NCBI RefSeq assembly: GCF_000177535.2
Contig: NC_015673.1
Span: forward strand, 1,426,001 to 1,490,000
Origin: Corynebacterium resistens DSM 45100
GTDB taxonomy: Bacteria; Actinomycetota; Actinomycetes; Mycobacteriales; Mycobacteriaceae
Direction: 5' to 3'
Length of the DNA stretch: 64,000 nt
Shown here: positions 18,597 through 28,029 of the stretch, in pieces
How the letters are laid out: each line of letters starts with the position of its first letter
How positions within the stretch are numbered: position 1 is the first letter of the stretch
Translations under genes and position numbers: made by a program
Notes under the pieces: model-generated
The model's database searches: none
What the model saw: only the letters and a program-made list of their open reading frames with translations
What the model was told of the DNA's origin: nothing

Positions 18597-20693
18597 TTAA
18601 ACAATTCTAATTTTGGCCACTCCTTCAAAAGAGGTTACCTTTCCCAAGAAAGCACGAGAATCGCCACGATACCGGATGGTGTATTCCCCAGGGGTTGCTT
18701 CAGCAGTATTCCATTCCACCGTAGCGGTCGTAGTGGAAAAATTGTTGGCGAATGTCAGCAAGGTGGACTCTGAGGAGTCGTTGGCGATGACCTTTCCATT
18801 GGGGCTCTCAATAGTCAGATACCCCTCGCCATGCCTCAAATTGTTATTGGGGTTAGCACCTACGAACTCCACTTTGACAACTTCCCCGGACTTCGCTGAT
18901 TTTGGCTGCTTCAATACTGCACCGAATTTCTTTCCGGGCGGTGGTGTATCAAGCCATGGGTTTCCTGCAGGTGACTTCGGAATGATGCCTGTGAGATCGC
19001 CTGCAGGCTGGCCCGAATCAATCGACTTTCCTTCCTTCATAGCCACCGCCAACTCATGGAACACCTGTTGGAAGGCCGGCAATTGGTTTTTCCCGAAAAT
19101 TGTTGCGCCCCCTTCGTAGTTCTGTGTCTGGTATTCCTCTGGCGTTGTGACGTAGTGGCCATAAGCGTTCGTATATCCCTGCACCACTACCGCAGCCATG
19201 TTGACGCCCAAGGCCTCCGCAACTGTCCGGCGCAAGCGCAAGCCCGATGTGATCGTGGGCTCAAAACCGAGCGCCACCAGAACCAATCCACCAATTCGAT
19301 GGATGTAGAACGGGTGGGTTTGCTGGATCATTCCTGGCAAGTATCCCAGTGGCAACAACACTTCTTTGCTGCCGTGAATATCCGCTACATTCGGTGGCAC
19401 GGTGACTTTGTTGAGAGCCTTGACCCACGGGGTTCCCCCACGTTCGCCCTCATTCAAGCCGAGTGCAGGTTCACCGCCTCCATCTTCCTGTGATGAGGCT
19501 GCAAAGGCGGCGCCGAGAATCGCTGGCCCCAGTTTCCCCGGCTTTCCATCCGGGGTCCATTTCCCATCGACCTCGAGAGTGGTGCAATCGACCCAGCGGA
19601 ACCGCACGTCCACTCCCCCTTTCCCTATACCAGTGCCAAAACCGCCGCTAGCAACACCATCCATCATCCGCTCACCAAGAATCTTGGCTGATTCACGCTC
19701 GTCCTTACCAGGGCCAGATTTGGGAACGAGCCCGTGGTTCGGGGTGATGTCCCCCGGCGTGGCATTGGCGAAAGCCGCCACGAAACCCGCTTTCTCTGGA
19801 TACCTGTGGTCCACCCCAACGGCTTCTTCCGTCGCCCATGCTGCGTAGCCCTTATTGTCAGAAGCTATATGACGATACTCACTGGAGAAACTAGTGGGAT
19901 GAAGCGAGTACCAGTTAATCAGCCCAACGGGGCGACCTTGCTTGGCAACGTGTACCGTCACACTTCGCTTGTCCACTCCAGTGGGGTTAGCTTGTTTGTC
20001 TTCCACCGGATTCGCCTCCCAGGCTGGACGGGAACGATTCCGCCCCGCATCGGCGACCTCAGATTCCGCGACGGTGACATCAGCCGGAGACACATCATCG
20101 TGCGCCCGCGCAATGGCATCCACAACCCCCTTGACGGTGGCCTCAAAGGTCTTGGGGCGGAACCCCGACGTCGTAAGGTCAACCATCAGATGTTGAGACG
20201 TTCCTCCCGGAGCCACGTGGGTGTGGGTTGCAGCAATCAGCACATTATGTTCGCCATATAAGGAACCAAAACGCTGCCTTAAACGCCGCAAGACTTCCAA
20301 ATGAATAGATTGGAACATCAAGCCAATATCCGCTGTAACATGAACCACTCGATTATTGGGTTGAGCATCATCCGCAAAGATAAAAGCGCGCGCGTACTGC
20401 CTGCGCTGGATTCCAACTGCAGTTTGGTCTAGGACTGCGTAACCATTGAAACCCGCGCCCCACGGTTCACCCGTGATATCCGCCATCGCACACCCTACTT
20501 GCAAACCAGGAGCGGAAGGCACCCCCTCCTGCGCTTGAGCAGTCGCGTGACCTGCATGGCTTCCTTCTGTGCTAGCCCACAGCACTGTTCCAGAAACCGC
20601 GGCCAACCCACCAAAGAACTTTCGGCGGCTCACCTCAGATTCGAATACAGGGAAAACCGATGGCGTCGGTTCGCAGGTGCAACTATGGCTCAC
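18597..20693 (-). CDS. Tat-exported neutral/alkaline ceramidase
   Basis: 698-residue secreted enzyme of the neutral ceramidase family, which splits ceramide into sphingosine and a fatty acid. Residues 22-27, SRRKFF, followed by a hydrophobic stretch, are a twin-arginine export signal. Family features include GFNGYAVLDQTAVGI (81-95), the zinc-site THTH (156-159), WYSLHPTSF with His265, and a C-terminal Ig-like domain (about 555-698). Known family members have a catalytic serine in a G-[DN]-[VL]-S-P-N motif. Here the motif is GDITPN, with Thr317 at that position; the DNA reads ACC clearly. It may use threonine, be weak, or have another substrate. The gene stands alone between oxyR and hrpA. Confidence 0.9.
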   Translation of the reverse strand: MSHSCTCEPTPSVFPVFESEVSRRKFFGGLAAVSGTVLWASTEGSHAGHATAQAQEGVPSAPGLQVGCAMADITGEPWGAGFNGYAVLDQTAVGIQRRQYARAFIFADDAQPNNRVVHVTADIGLMFQSIHLEVLRRLRQRFGSLYGEHNVLIAATHTHVAPGGTSQHLMVDLTTSGFRPKTFEATVKGVVDAIARAHDDVSPADVTVAESEVADAGRNRSRPAWEANPVEDKQANPTGVDKRSVTVHVAKQGRPVGLINWYSLHPTSFSSEYRHIASDNKGYAAWATEEAVGVDHRYPEKAGFVAAFANATPGDITPNHGLVPKSGPGKDERESAKILGERMMDGVASGGFGTGIGKGGVDVRFRWVDCTTLEVDGKWTPDGKPGKLGPAILGAAFAASSQEDGGGEPALGLNEGERGGTPWVKALNKVTVPPNVADIHGSKEVLLPLGYLPGMIQQTHPFYIHRIGGLVLVALGFEPTITSGLRLRRTVAEALGVNMAAVVVQGYTNAYGHYVTTPEEYQTQNYEGGATIFGKNQLPAFQQVFHELAVAMKEGKSIDSGQPAGDLTGIIPKSPAGNPWLDTPPPGKKFGAVLKQPKSAKSGEVVKVEFVGANPNNNLRHGEGYLTIESPNGKVIANDSSESTLLTFANNFSTTTATVEWNTAEATPGEYTIRYRGDSRAFLGKVTSFEGVAKIRIV

Positions 20694-20762
20694 AACAGAC
20701 TCCTCACAACTCGTGGAACGGCAGTTGAATTACTTATGGAATGGAAAATATATTAGGTAGCA

Positions 20763-20789
20763 GAAACTGTATGCGGGCCGAAACTGCAT
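20763..20789. promoter_or_regulatory. Direct repeats in the ceramidase/hrpA divergent promoter region
   Basis: GAAACTGTAT (20763-20772) and GAAACTGCAT (20780-20789) are near-identical direct repeats with a 17-bp period. On the minus strand a -10-like TAATAT (complement of 20750-20755) lies just downstream, towards the ceramidase, with no good -35. The repeats occupy that place, as expected for an activator or repressor site. Flanking AGCAGA and TCTGCT add partial dyad symmetry. Confidence 0.4.
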
Positions 20790-20829
20790 AAGTTTTCTCT
20801 GCTTCACCCCGGTTGATAGTGTTGAGCAG

Positions 20830-23800
20830 GTGAATTCCGCCAACTCGCAACGCCAAAAGACCACCGCACCCCGCCCGCACAATCGTTCACGCGGTCGGTC
20901 GAAGCACCGGCGGAACAAGCCCTTACGCCCCATTCCTCCTCTGGATTTCCCCGCCGTTCTTCCCGTCAGCGAACGTCACGACGACATCGTGGCAGCGATT
21001 CGCGACAACCAGGTCGTCATCATCGCTGGTGAAACGGGATCAGGAAAGACAACCCAGATTCCCAAAATGTGCTTGGAACTGGGCCGAGGGAGGCGCAAGC
21101 TCATCGGCCATACCCAGCCACGGCGAATCGCGGCTCGCAGTGTGGCTGAACGAATCGCAGAGGAACTAGAGCATGCTGTGGGCGAGCCCGGCTGCCCCGT
21201 GGGCTACAAGATCCGGTTCGATGACAAAACTGCACCATCCACCAGCGTGAAGCTAATGACGGATGGCGTTTTGCTCAATGAAATCCAACATGATCCCTTG
21301 TTGCGCCAGTACGACACGATCATTGTCGACGAGGCTCACGAGCGCAGCCTAAACATCGATTTCCTATTGGGCTTCCTCAAACAACTTCTACCTAAGCGCC
21401 CAGACCTCAAGCTCATCATCACCTCAGCGACCATCGATCCAGATAGCTTTGCGCGGCATTTCGCTGATGCAGACGGCAAACCCGCACCAATTATCGAGGT
21501 CAGTGGCCGAACGTACCCAGTGGAGGTCCGCTACCGTCCGTTATTTACCGAGCATGTCGACTCTCGTTCTGGCGAGGTCCGCGAACAGGAAATCGATCCC
21601 CTTGACGGCCTAGTATCGGCTTGTCGCGAACTCGCTAACGAGGGCTCGGGCGATATTCTTTGTTTCTTCTCTGGGGAGCGCGAGATTCGCGACGCCGCCG
21701 ATGCCCTCGAGTCAGAGTTCAATTCCCGCGGCCCCCGTCGGGTGGACATTCTGCCGTTGTTTGGCCGGCTATCGAATGCAGAACAGCACCGCGTTTTCAA
21801 CCCTGGGGGCCGCCGTCGAATTGTATTGGCGACCAATATCGCAGAAACTTCCCTCACCGTCCCCGGCATTCATTACGTCGTCGATACTGGTCTCGCACGA
21901 ATTTCTCGGTACTCACACCGGACCAAAGTGCAGCGGCTGCCCGTGGAGGAAATCAGCCAAGCAAGCGCCAAGCAGCGCTCTGGTCGATGCGGCCGCACCG
22001 CCGACGGTGTAGCAATCCGCCTGTATTCGGAGGAAAACTTTGAGGCCCGCCCGGAGTTCACAGATCCAGAAATCCTTCGCACTCACCTAGCGAGCGTTAT
22101 TCTGGCCATGGCCGCCCTAGGATTGGGCGATATTCAAGAGTTCCCTTTCCTCCAGGCCCCCGATAGGAAATCGATCCGGGATGGTGTGAACCTACTGCAG
22201 GAATTGGGTGCGCTGGAGCCAGGCGTCGACCTAAAACTAACTTCTATCGGCCGGGACCTCGCCCGCATCCCGACGGACCCGCGGCTAGCTCGCATGTTGG
22301 AGGCTGCCCACCGCAACGGAGTTCTGGAGCCGGTGGCGGTAATTGTGGCGGCGTTAAGCATTCAGGACGTGCGCGAAAGGCCGTTGGAACAACAGGCAAA
22401 AGCAGATGAAAGCCACGCTCGTTTCGCTGCAGATTCGGACTTCACCAGCATTCTGAAACTATGGTCTTACCTGCAACAACAACGGCGAGAACTATCTGGA
22501 AATCAATTCCGCAAGCTTTGCCAAGCAGAATTTATCCATTACATGCGCGTTCGGGAATGGATGGATTTGGTGCGGCAGTTACTCACAGTGATCCAAGAGC
22601 TGTCCTGGAAGGTTCCCAACCTTCCTCATATTCGCGACCTCAATATTGACCCCGCGACGTTGAATGAGGAGGCGGTCCATCGCAGCATCCTCGCTGGTTT
22701 GATTACGCATGTCGGCATGCGGGAGGGCTCCAGCAGACAGTTCACGGGTACCCGCAACTCGCACTTTGTGGTGCACCCTTCCTCTCACGTTGCCAAGAAG
22801 CCTCCGCAGTGGGTGATGGCGGCAGAGCTAGTGGAAACTTCACAGCTTTTCGCACGTACCGTGGGCCCGATTGCTCCCGAATGGGTGGAAGAAATCGCAC
22901 CCCACATGGTGAAGCACAACCACAGCGAACCGTATTGGTCCAGTTCACGCGGGGCAGCCATGGCGCACGAGAAGGTTCTGCTTTTGGGTTTGCCTTTGGT
23001 TGCGGACCGTCGCATCAACCTTGGGCGCATCGATCGCCCTTTGGCACGCGAGCTGTTCATTCGTCACGCTCTAGTAGAGGGTGATTGGAACACGCGCCAC
23101 CACTTCTTCAAACGCAATCAGCAGCTTTTGGAGGAAGCCGGCACCTTGGAGGACAAGGCTCGCCGCCGTGACATCATCGTGGACGATCAAGTTCTTTTCG
23201 ATTTTTATGACGCCAAGCTGCCCGCGAAGATTGTTTCCGCACGGCACTTCGATTCATGGTGGAAGAAGGCTCGACATTCCAAACCGGACCTGCTTGATTT
23301 CTCGTATGACAACTTGATCGGATCCGCGGAAGCGGCCGCAGCCGCAGATGAATTCCCCGATACCTGGAGGCAGGGATCATTGGAATTTGAGCTACGGTAC
23401 GTCTTCCAGCCGGGTGATCCGGATGACGGTATCACCATGGTGGTCCCATTGCCTTTGCTCGCCAATATCAATCGTGAAGAAACACAGTGGTTGGTGGCAG
23501 GTTTACGGCAGGAGCTGTGTGTAGCGCTGATCAAATCTTTGCCGAAGGCATTACGTAAATCAGTGGTGCCCGCGACAAATTTTGCCCGTGGGGCACTTGA
23601 GCGGATGAATCCTTTTGACGGGCCGATCGACTTGGCATTAGCAGATGCCTTGCGCAGCATGGGTGGCAGTGGCATCAGCCCCGAGGATTTCGATTGGGCT
23701 CGTGTACCCGACCACCTGAAAATGCAATTTGCTGCTGTGGATCGCCGAGGCAAAGTTGTGCGCAAGGGCAGAGATCTTGACTTGCTACAGCAGCAACTTA

Positions 23801-24876
23801 CTGGCCAGATCAATCAGGCTATTGCACAGGCGACAGCACGTGCTTCCGTACAAGGCGAGGCGGATTCCCCGTCGCCTACGGATGCATCACAACACGGACG
23901 ATCTAGCCACGGTAACCGAAAATCTCGACAACAGGGAAAGCCTAACTCCAGAGTAAGCGGCGAAAGCCGCAGGGCAAACAATCCGGGTTCAAGTGGAGGT
24001 ACTGCTACCGGTGGCATCTTGGCTATGGAAGATGAGTGGACCATCAATGGGATCGGAACCATCCCGGAGACTATTGATACCGTCATCGACGGCCAACAAG
24101 TACACACCTATCCCGCTTTGAAACGCGAACCCAGTGGCTCGGTGGTGCTCACCGCCCTACCCAGTGCACAAGCTGCCGCAGCTCAGCAGTTCTCAACTGT
24201 GCTCAGCATGATGATTGAAGCCTGCAAGGTCTCCCCTGCAGCGATGGTTAAAGGTCTTCCACTGCGGCAACGCGTCGCGCTGGAGTCTTACCCTAGCGGC
24301 CTGCAGTCGTTACTCGATTCGCTTGTAGCACTCGCATGCAAGGAGCTTTTGACGAACGCGGGGGCGGTTGTCCGAGACCCAGAAAGATGTGCGGAAGTTG
24401 TACACGCAGCAAAGAATCAAGGGCCATCCTTGGTGAGGCAATACGTAGTAGCTGTAGCGCCTGCACTCTTGGCTGTTTCAGACATGCGTTCCGAGTTGAG
24501 CGAATGGAGTGGCGAAGCTATCGATGACATGAAATACCAACTAGATTTCTATGTTGGACCAGGTGCCATTGCACGGGCCGGTGTCAACCAAATTAAGCAC
24601 GTGCCACGCTACGTAGCGGCTATGAAGGCGCGCTTGGAGATGATGAGTACCGACCCTGATCGAGAAATGGACCTCGATGATGAAGTGCGTTCTGTTCTAG
24701 CGGACTATGAAGCTACAGTTAAGCGCCTGCCATCATCCCGAGCTGCCTCGCCTCAGCTCAAGGAAGTTCGCTGGTTGATCGAGGAATTTCGCGTAAGCCT
24801 ATTCGCACAACAGCTAGGCACAACAAAGAGTGTATCCGCTCAGCGAATTCGAAAAGCGCTGGCGAAGATTCGCTAG
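20830..24876 (+). CDS. hrpA: ATP-dependent RNA helicase HrpA
   Basis: 1348-residue DEAH-box RNA helicase; E. coli HrpA acts in mRNA processing and rescue of stalled ribosomes. Walker A GETGSGKT is at 67-74, DEAHERS at 167-173, motif III SATID near 203, and QRSGRCGRTADG in motif VI. Helicase-associated domains and the large C-terminal DUF3418 region follow. A disordered Ser/Gly/Arg-rich linker (about 1010-1060, QHGRSSHGNRKSRQQGK) interrupts the C-terminal half. The first 30 residues are basic and also look disordered. The GTG start at 20830 has GAGCAGG just before it. It converges on nrdR with only 12 bases between stops. Confidence 0.94.
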   Translation: MNSANSQRQKTTAPRPHNRSRGRSKHRRNKPLRPIPPLDFPAVLPVSERHDDIVAAIRDNQVVIIAGETGSGKTTQIPKMCLELGRGRRKLIGHTQPRRIAARSVAERIAEELEHAVGEPGCPVGYKIRFDDKTAPSTSVKLMTDGVLLNEIQHDPLLRQYDTIIVDEAHERSLNIDFLLGFLKQLLPKRPDLKLIITSATIDPDSFARHFADADGKPAPIIEVSGRTYPVEVRYRPLFTEHVDSRSGEVREQEIDPLDGLVSACRELANEGSGDILCFFSGEREIRDAADALESEFNSRGPRRVDILPLFGRLSNAEQHRVFNPGGRRRIVLATNIAETSLTVPGIHYVVDTGLARISRYSHRTKVQRLPVEEISQASAKQRSGRCGRTADGVAIRLYSEENFEARPEFTDPEILRTHLASVILAMAALGLGDIQEFPFLQAPDRKSIRDGVNLLQELGALEPGVDLKLTSIGRDLARIPTDPRLARMLEAAHRNGVLEPVAVIVAALSIQDVRERPLEQQAKADESHARFAADSDFTSILKLWSYLQQQRRELSGNQFRKLCQAEFIHYMRVREWMDLVRQLLTVIQELSWKVPNLPHIRDLNIDPATLNEEAVHRSILAGLITHVGMREGSSRQFTGTRNSHFVVHPSSHVAKKPPQWVMAAELVETSQLFARTVGPIAPEWVEEIAPHMVKHNHSEPYWSSSRGAAMAHEKVLLLGLPLVADRRINLGRIDRPLARELFIRHALVEGDWNTRHHFFKRNQQLLEEAGTLEDKARRRDIIVDDQVLFDFYDAKLPAKIVSARHFDSWWKKARHSKPDLLDFSYDNLIGSAEAAAAADEFPDTWRQGSLEFELRYVFQPGDPDDGITMVVPLPLLANINREETQWLVAGLRQELCVALIKSLPKALRKSVVPATNFARGALERMNPFDGPIDLALADALRSMGGSGISPEDFDWARVPDHLKMQFAAVDRRGKVVRKGRDLDLLQQQLTGQINQAIAQATARASVQGEADSPSPTDASQHGRSSHGNRKSRQQGKPNSRVSGESRRANNPGSSGGTATGGILAMEDEWTINGIGTIPETIDTVIDGQQVHTYPALKREPSGSVVLTALPSAQAAAAQQFSTVLSMMIEACKVSPAAMVKGLPLRQRVALESYPSGLQSLLDSLVALACKELLTNAGAVVRDPERCAEVVHAAKNQGPSLVRQYVVAVAPALLAVSDMRSELSEWSGEAIDDMKYQLDFYVGPGAIARAGVNQIKHVPRYVAAMKARLEMMSTDPDREMDLDDEVRSVLADYEATVKRLPSSRAASPQLKEVRWLIEEFRVSLFAQQLGTTKSVSAQRIRKALAKIR

Positions 24877-24888
24877 GGTGAACCTGAC

Positions 24889-25413
24889 TTAACTCTGCCC
24901 ACTTTCGTGCCCGTCAGTGCTCATTCCGCCACGTTCTCCTAGTGGATCTGTGTTTCCGTAGCGGTGGGCACGAAGAGTAGCAATTTCCCGTTCGAAGTCA
25001 TCCGCACTGGAAAAAGACTTATATACGGAGGCAAAGCGGAGGTAAGCGACTTCATCAAGAGTGCGCAGCGGATCAAGGATAGCCAGTCCAATGTCGTTTG
25101 CTTGGACTTGAGAACCATGTTGGGCACGAATGGATTGCTCTACCTGTTGCGCCAAGACTTTGAGTGCATCATCAGAAACCTCACGCCCTTGGCACGCTCT
25201 GCGTACCCCCTTAATGAGTTTGTCCCGGCTGAATTCCTCCGTCACACCATTGCGCTTAGTAACCAAGAGAATGCTTCGTTCCAACGTGGTAAATCGAGTG
25301 GCGCACTTATTGCACTCTCTACGACGCCGGATTGCCACCCCATGATCGACGGTGCGGGAATCAACGACTTTGGATGACTGGGAACTACAGGACGGGCATA
25401 ACACAGATCTCAT
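24889..25413 (-). CDS. nrdR: Transcriptional repressor NrdR
   Basis: Represses ribonucleotide reductase genes in response to ATP/dATP. The zinc ribbon uses Cys6, Cys9, Cys34 and Cys37 (CPSC...CNKC), and the ATP-cone domain spans about 48-138, with [18 protein letters not shown]. The 174-residue length is slightly over the usual ~150 because of a polar C-terminal tail after HRYG. The usual N-terminus is MxCPxC; here it is MRSVLCPSC, so the start may be a few codons long. It lies downstream of the small membrane gene and convergent with hrpA, the standard corynebacterial layout near lexA. Confidence 0.95.
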   Translation of the reverse strand: MRSVLCPSCSSQSSKVVDSRTVDHGVAIRRRRECNKCATRFTTLERSILLVTKRNGVTEEFSRDKLIKGVRRACQGREVSDDALKVLAQQVEQSIRAQHGSQVQANDIGLAILDPLRTLDEVAYLRFASVYKSFSSADDFEREIATLRAHRYGNTDPLGERGGMSTDGHESGQS

Positions 25414-25438
25414 GCTAGCCCGTTACTGCGGGCTTCAA

Positions 25439-25876
25439 CTACTTCTGCTGTTCCACACTGACTGATACAGGCCTCGAATACTGAACGGGCTCCTCCGCAA
25501 CCACGGGAGCGAGGCCGATTGAAAGCAAGATTGCCGATGCAGAGATAATGATGCCACCCGGGGACGAAACCACAGCCAAAGCGCGGCGACGAATACGTTC
25601 AATCACGCCTAATTTCCGGTCACCCGTCCGAATGCTCGAGCCATCTCCGATTTGTTCACCCCACCGTGAACCGCTCGGGCGCTCAAGAGCTATCCCGGCA
25701 TGATAGGTGTTCGAACCTCTTGGCAAAACACCTTCATCCCATTCGGGCTTAACCACCCGCGGAGCTCGCACCCCAGCGGTACGTGCAATACGCTGGCCCC
25801 GCACCACAGCGAAGCTCTCACAATCCTCAGTGAGACCAGAGATGGGGCGACGAGTGCGAATAACTGGTGTGGACAT
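25439..25876 (-). CDS. Small membrane protein in the divS position, divergent from lexA
   Basis: 145-residue protein, chosen to start at ATG 25876 because AGAGGT stands just before it. The N-terminal ~95 residues are polar and basic. One hydrophobic segment follows (about 97-120, VVSSPGGIIISASAILLSIG) and then a short tail, so a single-span membrane protein or a signal-anchor is likely. In Corynebacterium glutamicum the gene between nrdR and lexA is divS, an SOS-induced suppressor of cell division, of similar size. I see no LysM domain, which other actinobacteria have here. The divS-like role is inferred from position and topology only. Confidence 0.6.
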   Translation of the reverse strand: MSTPVIRTRRPISGLTEDCESFAVVRGQRIARTAGVRAPRVVKPEWDEGVLPRGSNTYHAGIALERPSGSRWGEQIGDGSSIRTGDRKLGVIERIRRRALAVVSSPGGIIISASAILLSIGLAPVVAEEPVQYSRPVSVSVEQQK

Positions 25877-26020
25877 GGGTTTACCTCTTTTCTGTATGGA
25901 GAATTTCAAAGCCCGTGACGGCTACCTGCAATGGTTGAAATCAGCTTCACCGACGGACAGACAGCTCGACGTAACGAACTTCTACCCATAAACCTAGGAG
26001 CATGCCACGACACTAAGTTT

Positions 26021-26133
26021 TCGAACACTATAATATTTCGTTCTTGTGTTCTATTATTGAACACATCCATACCGTAGCACGGTTGTTCGATTACTGTCGA
26101 GTCTTTTTCGAATTTTTTCGAACACCTATGCCA
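26021..26133. promoter_or_regulatory. LexA half-site cluster in the lexA/divS-position intergenic region
   Basis: This AT-rich gap (25877-26191, 315 bp, no gene seen) holds at least six GAAC/GTTC half-sites. The best 16-mer is TAGCACGGTTGTTCGA (26075-26090) against TCGAAMANNTGTTCGA. TCGAACACCTATGCCA (26118-26133) matches more weakly. A TATAAT (26029-26034) is flanked by CGAAC and CGTTC. A perfect 7-bp-arm inverted repeat, TGTGTTC-N7-GAACACA (26045-26065), has the half-sites in everted orientation. Autoregulation by LexA is expected; which sites are used is unclear. Confidence 0.5.
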
Positions 26134-26191
26134 AAGAAGGCGACTTCTGCGGTAATGTTATTGCCATCTAGCCACGACAGTTAGGAGCCTC

Positions 26192-27013
26192 ATGTCACCC
26201 GCCGGTCGCGCACCCAAGCAATCTTCCAACCAGGACTCAACCCAATCGTCCGATAGCTCAGTTACCCCTCTACCTACTGGCAGCGCCCGACCTCGCCGTG
26301 GGCGACCGAAGAAGTCAGAAGCCGATCGCAGGGCCGAGCAAGCTGGCGGACGGAAACAGCCAACCGAGCGTCAGCGCCGCATTCTTGAAGTAATTCAGAA
26401 TTCGAAGAGCTTACGAGGCTATCCACCAAGCATTCGTGAGATCGCCGATGCGGTTGGGTTGCAGTCTACGTCTTCGGTCTCCTACCACCTGAACTTGTTG
26501 GAGGAGGCTGGCTATCTGCGCCGCGAAGATAAAAAACCACGCGCCGTGGATGTTCGCGAGTACGAGAAGCGCGGTAAAAAGACCCCAGGCCGAAAGCCGT
26601 CGGTGCAGGTCACCGGTACAGATGACGAGAGCTTGCCAAGCGCCACTTATGTTCCAGTCGTGGGACAAATTGCAGCTGGTAACCCGATTCTCGCAGAACA
26701 GAACGTCGAGGCGCACTTCCCTCTTCCCGGCGAACTCGTAGGTGGTGGCGAGTTATTCCTTTTGCAAGTGGTGGGTGACTCCATGCGGGATGCCGGAATA
26801 CTCAACGGTGACTGGGTCGCTGTTCGCTCTCAATCGACAGCAGACTTCGGTGACTTTGTGGCCGCCATGATTGATGGGGAGGCCACGGTGAAAGAATTCC
26901 ACAAAGATTCCGACGGTCTCTGGCTCCTGCCCCACAACGATCTATTCGAACCTATCCCAGCCGAACACTCACAAATTCTCGGCAAGGTCGTAGCAGTCCT
27001 AAGAAAGATCTAG
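26192..27013 (+). CDS. lexA: SOS repressor LexA
   Basis: Represses DNA-damage genes until RecA filaments trigger its self-cleavage. The winged HTH is at about 56-115 ([42 protein letters not shown]). The cleavage site is Ala162-Gly163 in QIAAGNPI. The Ser-Lys dyad is Ser197 (VVGDSM) and Lys234 (ATVKEF). At 273 residues it is longer than the usual ~230 because of a 55-residue basic, disordered N-terminus containing RRGRPKK. The start ATG 26192 has TTAGGAG before it. It is divergent from the divS-position gene and followed by a SugR-like gene, as in other corynebacteria. Confidence 0.97.
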   Translation: MSPAGRAPKQSSNQDSTQSSDSSVTPLPTGSARPRRGRPKKSEADRRAEQAGGRKQPTERQRRILEVIQNSKSLRGYPPSIREIADAVGLQSTSSVSYHLNLLEEAGYLRREDKKPRAVDVREYEKRGKKTPGRKPSVQVTGTDDESLPSATYVPVVGQIAAGNPILAEQNVEAHFPLPGELVGGGELFLLQVVGDSMRDAGILNGDWVAVRSQSTADFGDFVAAMIDGEATVKEFHKDSDGLWLLPHNDLFEPIPAEHSQILGKVVAVLRKI

Positions 27014-27118
27014 GGCCAGCTTTCCAAACAGCACCCCTACCCCCGTTGCCCGCTAGCCGGCGACTTTCCGCCCAACTCCTCGCTAGAATTTTGGGCGGAA
27101 ATGAAAGGAGCGGCGGGC

Positions 27119-27994
27119 GTGCAATCCACCGAACGCAGACGACAGATTGTCTCTCTAGCTGCCGTGCAAGGGCGGGTTACGGTCAATGAATTGGCCGAAA
27201 AGTTTCAAGTTACAGCGGAGACCATTCGTCGTGACCTAGCCAGTCTCAATGAAGAGGGCTTGCTTTACCGTGTTCATGGTGGAGCCGTGCCGGTTCCCAA
27301 ATACCACACCGAGTACACCAGCGTGGAGACGCGCTCCAAAGCGAGCATGCAGGCCAAACTCGCAATTGGTGCCAAAGCGGCCGAGCATCTTCCCAAAGCT
27401 GGCTCCACCATTTTCCTCGATGCCGGAACCACCACCGGTGTGCTCGCAGATTATTTGGTGCAGGCGGCGGTTTCCCGCGCCAATGGCTCCGCCGACGAAG
27501 ACGACTCATTTAATCAGTCTTCGGGTTCCTCGGCAGGAGCGGACCAGCACCTGCGGGTAATCACTAATTCCCTGCATATCGCCTACCGGCTGTCAGGGGC
27601 CGCACATATAGATATCCGTCTCATTGGTGGCGATGTGCGTCACCAATCCAGAGCTGTAGTCGGCCCCATCGCCACCCGCCAACTGGGCGTGCTGCACGCA
27701 GACGTTGCCTACATCGGAACCAACGCACTCACCATGGAACATGGCCTCTCCACCCCCGACGCCGCGGAGGGCGCGATCAAACGCTCCATGGTGACCAATG
27801 CAGACCGGGTGGTGGCTTTGTGCGATTCCTCGAAGTTCGGACTGGATTACCTCGTTAGCTTTGCATCCGTCGACGATCTCAACACCCTGATTACTGACCC
27901 CGGAGCTCCGCAAACGTACGTGCAGGCATTACAAGACGCTGGGATTGAGGTGCTTTTCGCCGATCCTTGGTCTTCAAGGATGGAGATCGAGTAG
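27119..27994 (+). CDS. sugR: DeoR-family sugar regulator, SugR-like
   Basis: 291-residue DeoR/GlpR-type regulator. The N-terminal HTH spans 3-56 (QSTERRRQIVSLA, TVNELAEKFQVTAETIRRDL, LLYRVHGGAV) and the C-terminal ligand domain has FLDAGTTTGVLADYL. The GTG at 27119 is preferred to the ATG at 27101 because AAAGGAG (27104-27110) lies inside the longer version, at the right spacing for the GTG. SugR of C. glutamicum sits directly after lexA and represses PTS and glycolytic genes. Here the expected fruK-ptsI-ptsF-ptsH genes do not follow. An acidic Ser/Asp insert (about 118-142) interrupts the ligand domain. The symbol rests partly on position. Confidence 0.8.
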   Translation: MQSTERRRQIVSLAAVQGRVTVNELAEKFQVTAETIRRDLASLNEEGLLYRVHGGAVPVPKYHTEYTSVETRSKASMQAKLAIGAKAAEHLPKAGSTIFLDAGTTTGVLADYLVQAAVSRANGSADEDDSFNQSSGSSAGADQHLRVITNSLHIAYRLSGAAHIDIRLIGGDVRHQSRAVVGPIATRQLGVLHADVAYIGTNALTMEHGLSTPDAAEGAIKRSMVTNADRVVALCDSSKFGLDYLVSFASVDDLNTLITDPGAPQTYVQALQDAGIEVLFADPWSSRMEIE

Positions 27995-28029
27995 TCCCCT
28001 GAAGATCTGGCAGCGCCTTAAAGCCCAAA

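Noticed and set aside
25702..25720. TGTTCGAAC as an SOS box
   Set aside because: It lacks the 4-base spacer between half-sites and lies inside the coding sequence of the divS-position gene.
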